Source of the DNA: a virus
Virus record (IMG/VR): IMGVR_UViG_3300044638_004237
Span: 1-37,680 of that record
Strand: one strand, 5' to 3'
Length of the DNA stretch: 37,680 bases
In this document: piece after piece, positions 15,301-21,503 of the stretch
Layout: every line of letters begins with the position of its first letter
How positions within the stretch are numbered: the stretch's first letter is position 1
Notes under the pieces: model-generated
What the model saw: the letters and a program-made list of their open reading frames with translations, nothing else
What the model was told of the DNA's origin: nothing
Databases searched by the model: none
Made by a program: the position numbers and the translations under genes

Positions 15301-18128
15301 GCGGGGCCGGTGATCGTGGCGTTGCTGGCGCGGATCGCCGGAGTATCAGTCGAAACGGCGTTGGTTCGGGAGCCGATGGAGAAGTCCATGAGCATCTGCC
15401 CGCCATCGGTGATGATGTCTTTGCTGACCCTGTTGCTTGCGGTGTCCACACGCGCCTGCTGGTTGAGGCCGACCGAGTCGGCGAGGAAGGATTCAAAGTT
15501 GGAGTCGATCTTGCCGGTAGCGAATGCGTCCTTGAGCTTGATGGCGCGGGCCATGGTCTCTTTGAAGACTTGGAGCATGCGCTTGATGTAGTCCACGAAG
15601 GAGGCCGGGAGGGATGTCTCCTCGATGCGGCCTGCGGCGTAGTCCATGCCGACCTTGGCGATGTTCTCGATGATGTCGGTTTCGGTCTCGGTGGCGTAGG
15701 TTTCGCCAGTTGCCTCGCTGGTTTGGTTGAGCCACCCGCGCAGGGAATCCAGATCGGTGCGGCCCTCGGCGAGCGCCTTGCGGACGAAGACATGGTTGAT
15801 CTCCTCAAAGGCATCCTCCGGGCGGGAATTCTCGCGGAGCTTGATGACGCCACGGAAGACGCCTTCGGCGGTTGTCTCGACATTGGCCTCGCCGAGGATG
15901 TTGTAGGTGGTGAGGTCGGACCCTTCGGGGATGCCTGCGAACCGGATGCGCTCGTTGAGATTGGCGATGCCTTTGGAATCACCGGCCTCTGTCAGCCGGT
16001 CGAGTTCTTGCTGGACGGTGCGGGGCGCTTCGATGGTGGCAACATTGGCGGGGTCTTGGGCGCGAAAGTAGTCCACCATGTCGGAGACAGCATTGCGCTC
16101 GTTGATGAGTTGCGCCTCGTTGTGCTGACGCACGGCCTCCAGCGCGGCCTGCTCGCTCTTGGTGCGGAGGAGTTCCTTGCCATCGGGTGAGGTGACGACG
16201 ATGTCCTCGGACCCATCTGGCGCGGTGACTCGTTGCATGCGGGCGTCGAGTTCTCCGGGAGTGCGGGCTTTTTCGATGGTGTTGAGGACTTCCTGCTCAC
16301 CGGCCTTGATGTTCTCCGGCGTGCGCTTTTCCCATTCCATCTGGATGCGGGCGTCGTATTCCTCTGGGTTCTCGGCTCGCTGGATGAAGGTGACTTGATC
16401 CTTCCCAAATCCGGCCATGCGGAGCTTGGTGGCGTTGAGTTCGGCGGATGGGTTCTTGATGTCTTGATATGTGGCGACTCCACCGCCGATGAGGGCGAGC
16501 GGGAGGGTGGCAAAGAAGGTCTCAGCCCGCTGGCCAGACCAGTCGTCCATGAGCTTGGTGAAATCTTTGTCGGGCATGTCCTCGCGGAGGGAGGCGACGG
16601 CGGTCTCCAGCACAGGGGCGATGAGGTCTTGAGCGCCTTCCTGCAAGTTTTGCTCCACGACATTGGCCCCGATCTTGACGGTGCGGCGGACGCCATCGCT
16701 GGCGATGCGGTCGAGGTAGCGGCCAAACATGGGGAGTCGCCCGGAGATGCTGCTCAACTGGACCCGGTCGATGGCGGCATTGGCCGCGCCTTCCACCAGG
16801 GCGAGACCTTGGGCGAACTGCGGATCGATGTCCGGGTTCTCCAGCATGATGCGGTCGTATTCCGTGGATTGGTAGGCGAGGACGCCGAGGAAGGGATTGA
16901 CGGCAGTCGCGCCCATGAGCGGGATGCTGCCAGACAAACCGTAGGCTCCGCGCTCGGCGGTTCCCCAGAAGGAGTTCTCCTCCAGCACGGGTCGGATGGG
17001 ATCGACGCCGGTCTTGGCGACATTGCGGAGTTCGCGCACGACCTTGAATGATTCGCGCACATTCTGGCCACTCTGGATGAGTGTCTCGGCCTCCGGCACG
17101 GTGGCCTGCCGCCACGCATCGGACTCGGCTCCGGCGGGGGCGTTTCCGACCACGGCTTTGGTGAGGTCTCCATCAGCGGGAACCCAGATTTGCGTTCCGT
17201 TGCGGATGGACTCCAGCCAGTTGTTGACGCCTGCCTCTTGCATCTGAAGCGTTCCCTGCGGGACGAAATCGAACCCACGGGTGAAGGCTTGCCCCATGTT
17301 GATGGCAAACTGCTCGATCCCGGCGCGGTCGATCTGACCGGCCTGCGCGGCGAGGGTCACATATTTGTAGATTTTCTGGCGGTCTTCGGGTGGAGCGCCG
17401 ACGAAATCATTGGCGAGGCTTTGCATGTCCTCGTCGGTGGCGTTGCCTTGGGTGAACGAGGTGAGCGTAGAAAGCGCCTTGGATGCCTGCGGGCGAACGG
17501 TGTCGAGGTCGTTGATCGTGTCGTAGTAGAGCTTGTAGCCCTGCGAGAGGAAGGCGGCGTCATTCTTGCCGTCCACCAGTTCCGGGTATTTTTGCTGCCA
17601 CTGGTTGAAGACCTCGGTCATGCCGTCCACGAAGGGACGATTCTGTCCGAGTTGGGAGTCGGTGATCGCTTTGCCGACTGCCTGCATCTGGAGTTCGTTG
17701 ATGGCCTCTGTGCGTTGTTTCTGCCAATCGTAGTCGCCACGGATAAAATCGAAGAGTTGGCCGTCGTTAAGGTTTTTCTGACCGAACGCCTGCATAGCAA
17801 AGGCATCGCGCTCCGGTTCAAAATTTGCGGTATCGATGGGCCGGTTAAGTTGGTGTTCCAAATAGGCATGGATGCTGGCCCTTTTCGCGGTTGCCTCCGG
17901 ATCAAGCGATTCAGAGAGCGCAGGATCGTTGTCGTTGATTTGCTGGTAGTAGCTGTCGTCTGTAAAAAGTTTTGAGAAGTGGGTCTCTAATTCCTCCCGC
18001 TCCTTTTTTTGCTTTTGCTCTCCCCAAGCAAGGAGGGCATCGGCCATCTGCTGGCGATCCTCTTCTGAGGCGTTGTCGATTTCGTTGTAAAAGCGTGTAG
18101 CTGTATCGTCGTCGATGAGTGCAATCAT
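9387..18128 (-). CDS. Giant polyvalent protein with ADP-ribosyltransferase-like domain
   Basis: At 2,913 residues it takes up nearly a quarter of the genome. It starts with an ATGA overlap with the gene upstream and ends before the lysis cassette. Residues 1-900 are mostly helical, with a hydrophobic stretch near 535 (FATLPLALIGGGVATY) and a degenerate HExxH-like EEINH near 772. Residues 945-1245 form a polyvalent-protein ART-like domain: FHGTPHKVDKF, GTGEGAQVYGWGLYFAE, then GIPGIRYLDGDSR and NYVIFDE. The remainder contains further conserved but unassigned blocks and a C-terminal amphipathic region. The short motif [DN][FY]SI[GA] recurs at domain edges (915, 944, 1266, 1937). Its place after the core proteins suggests an internal virion protein ejected into the host. 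Confidence 0.8.
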   Translation of the reverse strand: MIALIDDDTATRFYNEIDNASEEDRQQMADALLAWGEQKQKKEREELETHFSKLFTDDSYYQQINDNDPALSESLDPEATAKRASIHAYLEHQLNRPIDTANFEPERDAFAMQAFGQKNLNDGQLFDFIRGDYDWQKQRTEAINELQMQAVGKAITDSQLGQNRPFVDGMTEVFNQWQQKYPELVDGKNDAAFLSQGYKLYYDTINDLDTVRPQASKALSTLTSFTQGNATDEDMQSLANDFVGAPPEDRQKIYKYVTLAAQAGQIDRAGIEQFAINMGQAFTRGFDFVPQGTLQMQEAGVNNWLESIRNGTQIWVPADGDLTKAVVGNAPAGAESDAWRQATVPEAETLIQSGQNVRESFKVVRELRNVAKTGVDPIRPVLEENSFWGTAERGAYGLSGSIPLMGATAVNPFLGVLAYQSTEYDRIMLENPDIDPQFAQGLALVEGAANAAIDRVQLSSISGRLPMFGRYLDRIASDGVRRTVKIGANVVEQNLQEGAQDLIAPVLETAVASLREDMPDKDFTKLMDDWSGQRAETFFATLPLALIGGGVATYQDIKNPSAELNATKLRMAGFGKDQVTFIQRAENPEEYDARIQMEWEKRTPENIKAGEQEVLNTIEKARTPGELDARMQRVTAPDGSEDIVVTSPDGKELLRTKSEQAALEAVRQHNEAQLINERNAVSDMVDYFRAQDPANVATIEAPRTVQQELDRLTEAGDSKGIANLNERIRFAGIPEGSDLTTYNILGEANVETTAEGVFRGVIKLRENSRPEDAFEEINHVFVRKALAEGRTDLDSLRGWLNQTSEATGETYATETETDIIENIAKVGMDYAAGRIEETSLPASFVDYIKRMLQVFKETMARAIKLKDAFATGKIDSNFESFLADSVGLNQQARVDTASNRVSKDIITDGGQMLMDFSIGSRTNAVSTDTPAIRASNATITGPANYSIGAFHGTPHKVDKFSTAKIGTGEGAQVYGWGLYFAEKFGVAKKYRDDLTPDPVAKINKHLSLIGLGGHSASSKLAEKLVGNGGDLSLASSEFRKEGNKQIADLIDKRVKEGRKSLDVNKGNLYTVELDVELEDLLDWDKPLSEQSEKIRNGLASAFGVSRDAVEYWTGRLVDDLSENGPSGYSENRLNRVINEAVESGGYGEEFGFQVWDEIKEAAPEVAEEFIDWVKKHSAGGIATTDTGESLYRLLASTKGSPKAASEAILAAGIPGIRYLDGDSRAEGQGSSNYVIFDENLIRITEENGNRIPASQAFAGPAPGATNYSIGMTVAPLRRDSLSELNKKEMQKRASSAKFIHLQQVIDDVANAYGVKIESRQPVIGGWVESGQISLEVPEAILFDTDDLEMAQEMAAIVGASAPELQNAVMLWKDDDAGKDTVLEFQAKGADSALAVAKDLNAAGLNGFTYDTKSRKFSLVLAGVSPESIPKVYDFIDHHTKQGSISSRGGTQARSGVAAFPSESDYRGYLQGARSRADLLQQGQREALLDVVGRAERRVDRYAAALKISEQAKKIQKKLKRPSTSALAIETELKGKQFDNIRQLWLYLDARFNKVFGKPSFEIGGQEGIDIASDAFVYDIIDGLAGDGSGMGWYDERVQETIRELSKLHPEFATDSNALAVYIGILATTSQGYTVVENFKQANKVYNEYKRTGRIPTDFKFAKSSDPINSNLAQIQGLIDEHGLDGYAEFMDQEVTGQALRDQFGKTPTGVTLKDTVRGNRVLGPKIGSFFNNLRGQFDTITMDLWYTRTMHRFLGETVVPLDSDKMQNAITKFREELKKDGVRTYGIDFTEAIKDDEATVQAALTLFQRWARGDNEYTEKGYFKFPDGYKIEKAARGIFSIGGMKGATQNKTHRQYFAKVVLEAKAKLAKLGMKLTEADMQAIIWYREKNLFARTGVANAAAKPADYLDAVMVARSGAQAQEDIDPADLEAEDGDTNYSIASQSEIDRVNRALGGMNRGPEGRLALYERARSKFIGLMDRNRETLDSLNKGTAKFRRTQLLQGLGELDAILSVFPPDIRGRVGGYTKLANIAPMDVFKDGEKVSEVSGMNGAIISAWMRQGMSIGQAGKQTELPPGYTTKENLATARADKALADFFKQRIGMIDREVEKSLRKEYDEAFRKLLDRTKPKKAAPGEKPKGIGVDIQDLFAVVRDAVEMDAVSVAAHIAGLDAKIASGELTAEEEARAQVEAALVALVGDWRNADADRRRSAFVEATRIWSGAYAAHTQKTIQQREQREVARLEAIQATGKAGQLAGRKSKAIADSGLKGSWKDYILNLLNFDQVAGILFGENSNTANTLIDRQRAAENAKEDGSQTKMQALEGFFTNLSEGNLLAGEQLRYNLAQPSMDVQGIKLSELEALSAVMMWEQEDGRRHMTGELDETGRPSGAWHYDQDFVDEIMANLSPEAIALRDWLLQQYATEYSNINAVYSELNGVNLPQIRNYSPVTVQPVAAPTGQVLDPVSGSAMSGASTSPGALRTRGTAIAEPRFQDVLQTYISHTLQMEHWKAFAPYIAEANGVLRNRDVQNSVEEKGGAEARKILNAWLDYFAQGGTRDAGAHLALNQGISNVLGRASQVALIGRVSTVLVQSTQLGAALAEMPLKAYLKRMGKLLTGQLGWDAALNSTYIQRRIAQMPPVVQMAMQGLKGAKPTAIQQAGKRLGNLLSGADGLFTAGTYAITYDYHLTKAQELGLAGAEAESYARNIAERVTDRIAQPTRAGARSLFENTSTNPLARAGWAFASEARKNLALVAYSFAERDTATKIRTLAYVVALNSIASSILRSIWRDMLDDEDEELFDDKYWSPKRIALAVATEPLYGFPVLGSTAQNAIYKAFGEYQPSGSMFDVDRAINPVKRIPEYLSGDFEMRDVMRDIDMIVSAMGLAHPNIAAAASITHLAKDLFNIGDSAVDAVSED

Positions 18129-20248
18129 GTGGAAAAAACTCTGGAGTGGGCTTGACGCCAGCCGGATTCATCCAACGGGAATCGACGACCTGTTTCGTGG
18201 CGAGACATTGCCTTGGCCAACGGGATGGCAATATCTGGGTCGGCCAACAAGGCGGGGGTCAAGACGGTGTCCGGGGAAATCCCGGCTTCGCGCTGGATCG
18301 TTGCGAGGTAGGAATCAACCGAGTTCCCGCCACTCCAAGTGCGGATTGCTTCGCGGATGGGCTTGCCGAGGTATTGCGGGCGGTTGAGCTGGGCGAACTG
18401 AGCTGCGGCTCCGTCCGTAGGTGTGCGGAATGAGGCGATCTTGTGGCCTCCTCCAATGGTGGATGATCCAGTGGCTCCGTATTTGGTGGCGAGACCGCTT
18501 GGGTAGATGGCCCCGGGGTTGTTGTGCCGGATCGTGGCCGGATCGGAAACTTTTCCCAACGTGTTTCCGCTCTTGGCCTCCTTGGCTTTTTGGATGGTAT
18601 CGGTGGATGGCGGTGGCGGTGGCTTTGGAGTTGGCGCCCCGTAGGCTCCAGCGCTGATGCTGTCTACATAGCTGCTGCGATTCGATGTCTGGTTTTTGCG
18701 ATGGTTCTTCGACGACTCGTTGATCAGCGGTTGGATGCGGCTGTCACGATAGGCTTGAGCATCCGCCGGAGTCTTGTCCTTGTTAGCTGGGTTAGCAAAC
18801 CACTCGCGCATATCTTCTTGGATAGAGTAGACACGCGACCAGTAAGCGTTGTTTTTGGCGACGTCTATGATCTTTTCTCCGTAAAGCCCGGAAGAAGTTT
18901 TTTCTGTTCCCGGATCGCCAAGGAGTCCAGATTTCCCAAGACTAAGGACATGGCCAATCATGTCACCTTGCCATTTTTCGGTTGGTGATTTGAGCGTCCC
19001 ATCGGCGTTGAATTTTTTGACCGATTGGGCAAGCCGGTCATTGAGAAGCGGGCGAAGCTGTTTGGGTGTATTGGCGGCGATTTCGTTCTGCAAGGTCGCG
19101 TATTCGCTGAGGTCATTGTCAGTCGCCGGGTCGTAGGTTGCCAACCGCGCATTCACTTCGGAGATTTTTTTGGCATCATACGGCACATTGTCGCTGATCA
19201 ACCGCTCCAACCGTTTCTTGGACTCTGTGCCGGTGACTTTGTAAGACGCCAGTGCTGATTCAAGTTTGTCTTTGTCGGTGATGAGGATTTCGTTCCCGTT
19301 GGCATCGCGGATCGGGGTGTTGGAATCGATGGCTTGGGCGAGAATGTTGTAGTTGTTCGCCTCGCTGATCCGTCCTTGCTGATCTACCTGCGCCATCAAC
19401 CGGCGGACTTTACTCATCGGCATCTGTCCGTATTCGCCATCAATGCGGGCATCGTCCTTTGCCTCCCCGGCGGTCTTGACATATTCGGTGAGGTGCTGCT
19501 TCGCGACCGTCCAATCCGTCATCATATCAGCGGTGATCCGGTCAGTCTGCATGGACTCGGTGGCACGGATTTCGTTGTCGCGGATGTCGGCGGCGAATTT
19601 GTCGAATTCCTCTTGGGTGAAAACGCCTTTGTCCACTCCTCCTTTGAAGGCAGAGAGAGAGGCTTCAAAATTGCTTTCGGCGGCGAGTCGGAGGGCGTTG
19701 GCCTTGATGTCGGTCTTGGCAAGTTCCAGTTGCTTGATGCGGGATTCCGCATTCATCGACGCCTCAGATTTGAGCGTCCAGTTCTCGAAATACGGGTTAA
19801 ATTTTGCAGCGGCGTTGTTGCTGAATTGGATTTCTGAAAGCGCCTTTTTAGTTTCCTCTTGGTTTCGCGCCAGAGATTCGCCCCACTTTTCCATTGGGAG
19901 AGTTGCTTGGTCGGCTTTCTGTTTTTGTGAGGCGACCGCGAGAAGCGTCTCCCCGCGCTGGATATCTGCGTAATCCTTTGCTTCTGCAAATTTTTGCCCC
20001 CACTGCAAAGCCACATTTCCAATACCTTGTATGGAGTCGCCAAATTTTGCAGCTGCTTTGGCCTCTTGAGAAAAGGCGTCGAGCGCCAGCGTCTGGTCGA
20101 GCATCGACTTTGCGCCACGGGTTGCGATGGAGGAATCCACCATGGCGGCTCCGGTGAGCTTCGCGGCTTGCGGTGCGAGGATGCCGGTCGAGGGGCCGAG
20201 GGCTTGCGGGCCTGCGTTTGGGATGTCAGCGAGTCGGATGGTTGGCAT
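18125..20248 (-). CDS. Internal virion protein with C-terminal lysozyme/transglycosylase-like domain
   Basis: 707 residues. The first 520 are helical and Ala/Lys/Gln-rich, like the elongated core proteins of podoviruses. A Pro-rich hinge (PTPKPPPPPST, near residue 550) leads to a C-terminal domain: IRHNNPGAIYPSGLATKYGATG, GGGHKIASFRTPTDGAAAQFAQL, AIRTWSGGNSVDSYLATI, ending in KAMSRHETGRRFPL. This pattern is typical of phage virion lysozyme-like domains that locally open peptidoglycan during DNA entry. It overlaps the giant gene start by four bases, and both probably form the ejected channel. Confidence 0.75.
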   Translation of the reverse strand: MPTIRLADIPNAGPQALGPSTGILAPQAAKLTGAAMVDSSIATRGAKSMLDQTLALDAFSQEAKAAAKFGDSIQGIGNVALQWGQKFAEAKDYADIQRGETLLAVASQKQKADQATLPMEKWGESLARNQEETKKALSEIQFSNNAAAKFNPYFENWTLKSEASMNAESRIKQLELAKTDIKANALRLAAESNFEASLSAFKGGVDKGVFTQEEFDKFAADIRDNEIRATESMQTDRITADMMTDWTVAKQHLTEYVKTAGEAKDDARIDGEYGQMPMSKVRRLMAQVDQQGRISEANNYNILAQAIDSNTPIRDANGNEILITDKDKLESALASYKVTGTESKKRLERLISDNVPYDAKKISEVNARLATYDPATDNDLSEYATLQNEIAANTPKQLRPLLNDRLAQSVKKFNADGTLKSPTEKWQGDMIGHVLSLGKSGLLGDPGTEKTSSGLYGEKIIDVAKNNAYWSRVYSIQEDMREWFANPANKDKTPADAQAYRDSRIQPLINESSKNHRKNQTSNRSSYVDSISAGAYGAPTPKPPPPPSTDTIQKAKEAKSGNTLGKVSDPATIRHNNPGAIYPSGLATKYGATGSSTIGGGHKIASFRTPTDGAAAQFAQLNRPQYLGKPIREAIRTWSGGNSVDSYLATIQREAGISPDTVLTPALLADPDIAIPLAKAMSRHETGRRFPLDESGWRQAHSRVFST

Positions 20249-20251
20249 GAC

Positions 20252-21088
20252 TTATTGGGCTTTGAAGGTAGTTCCCGATCCTGTTGGATTTTTTGATTTC
20301 GAGCTTCCGTAGGCGGACAACCCGATCTGGCCCATCTGGGCGACTCCAGCTGCTCCGGCAGCGTAGCCACCGAGTTGGGTGGCGCGACTCGTCGCATAGC
20401 CTGCCTGCTGCTCGATGGCGGCTTGGCGCATGGCGATTCGGTAGCCTGCGCCTGCGGCTTTTTCGGCGAACTGGGCGTCATTGAAAGAAATCTGTGCGCT
20501 CTTCTTGGCCATGGCGCTGGAGAAGAGGTCGGCATTCATGTTGAAATCGCCAACCAGGCTATTCATGTCCGCCTCGTAGCGTTTCTTGTTGCTCTCCAAA
20601 TTGGCGAGGAGCTTTGTGTCGGCGACCTGCATCTCGTAGAGGTTCGCGGTATCAGTCAAAACAGCAAGAGGAGATCCTTCGGTGGTGACTCCCCCCTTGG
20701 CGAACTGGCTCCGCTGGAGACCGAGGATGCGGGCCTTCTCGGCGCGGATGCGGTCTGCCTGCTGGCGGGCTTGGGTATCGACGCCATCGGCTTGAGCGCG
20801 GAGTTGCTGCGCTTGCTGCTGGACGAGGATGTTGTTCATGTTCGCTTGGTCGGCTTGCGACTGCGCGTTGAACATGGCGAGTTGGGAATTGAACTGCTCG
20901 GCCTGCGCGGCCCGCTCTGCGGCCATGCGTTGCCATGCGGCGTTCTGCTCGTTGATCTGGCGGTTGTAGTCCGCGATGGCGGCTTGGGATTTCGCCTGCT
21001 GGTCGGCAGAATACATCGCGATGCCGGTCGAGGCGGCAGTGGCGAGGACGGATGCAGTCGTAAGGGCGATGGTGGTTGCGGATGCCAT
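20252..21088 (-). CDS. Internal virion (core) protein, gp14-like
   Basis: 278 residues. It opens with a hydrophobic, Ala/Thr-rich segment (TASVLATAASTGIAMYSADQQA) and continues as a long Gln/Ala-rich helix. KSQAAIADYNRQ, NILVQQQAQQLRAQ and GLQRSQFAKGGVTTEGSPL are recognisable. The last of these, GxxxxxGSP, is common in T7 gp14-like and other podoviral internal proteins. The C-terminus is Gly/Ala-rich (QLGGYAAGAAGVAQMG). Such proteins insert in the outer membrane as the first part of the DNA ejection tunnel. A copy of the late 15-mer lies inside the coding region and encodes VLTDT. Confidence 0.75.
   Translation of the reverse strand: MASATTIALTTASVLATAASTGIAMYSADQQAKSQAAIADYNRQINEQNAAWQRMAAERAAQAEQFNSQLAMFNAQSQADQANMNNILVQQQAQQLRAQADGVDTQARQQADRIRAEKARILGLQRSQFAKGGVTTEGSPLAVLTDTANLYEMQVADTKLLANLESNKKRYEADMNSLVGDFNMNADLFSSAMAKKSAQISFNDAQFAEKAAGAGYRIAMRQAAIEQQAGYATSRATQLGGYAAGAAGVAQMGQIGLSAYGSSKSKNPTGSGTTFKAQ
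20648..20662 (-). repeat. Late 15-mer motif, copy inside the core-protein gene
   Basis: Exact GTTTTGACTGATACC in the coding strand of the gp14-like gene, in frame as V-L-T-D-T. It lies about 400 bases upstream of the gene for the 707-residue core protein. Confidence 0.6.
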
Positions 21089-21089
21089 G

Positions 21090-21503
21090 TCAGTTCAAGG
21101 TTTGCACAAGGTGGATCATTTCCGTGTCTGTGCGTTGAAAACCGGTCTTCTCATAAACCCGCGCCAGCGACTCCTGTTTGCATGTGGTCAACATGACAGA
21201 GTATCCAAAGGATTTTGCCTGCCCTTTGAGGAATTCCACAATGGCCTTAATCGACCTGTAGACGGATTTCGGCTTGGCTCCGGGGTTGGAAACGACCCAC
21301 TCCATCATGGAAACGCCGATGCTATTGTCCATGTAAAGCCATCCTGCGGCGACGGGACCACCATCTAAATTTGCCACGATTCCAAGTTTTGGAAGAACGG
21401 AGATTGGAACGGCATTCCATCCGTGACCTACCCACCATTCTTTCACAATGGCGTAATCCGTCTCTGGATCAAACATTTTGAGAATTGGAAAAATCTCACT
21501 CAT
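21090..21503 (-). CDS. GNAT-fold N-acetyltransferase-like protein
   Basis: 137 residues. GNAT features: an N-terminal helix (ETDYAIVKEWWVGHG), strand and bulge GIVANLDGGPVAAGWLYMDN, then SMMEWVVSNPG. Helix KSVYRSIKAIVEFLKGQ follows, then SVMLTTCKQESLARVYEKTGFQRTD, where a C-terminal LARVYEKxGF is the family hallmark. The Q/RxxGxG/A acetyl-CoA loop is replaced by SNPGAKPKSVYRS, so activity is uncertain. Genes of this type often lie among tail and core genes of T7-like phages, at the gp13 position. It overlaps the nozzle gene and precedes the gp14-like gene by one base. Confidence 0.75.
   Translation of the reverse strand: MSEIFPILKMFDPETDYAIVKEWWVGHGWNAVPISVLPKLGIVANLDGGPVAAGWLYMDNSIGVSMMEWVVSNPGAKPKSVYRSIKAIVEFLKGQAKSFGYSVMLTTCKQESLARVYEKTGFQRTDTEMIHLVQTLN

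Noticed and set aside
15264-16190. Plus-strand open frame of 308 codons within the giant gene
   Set aside because: Shadow of the giant minus-strand frame, which is continuous over 2,913 codons and has recognisable domains.
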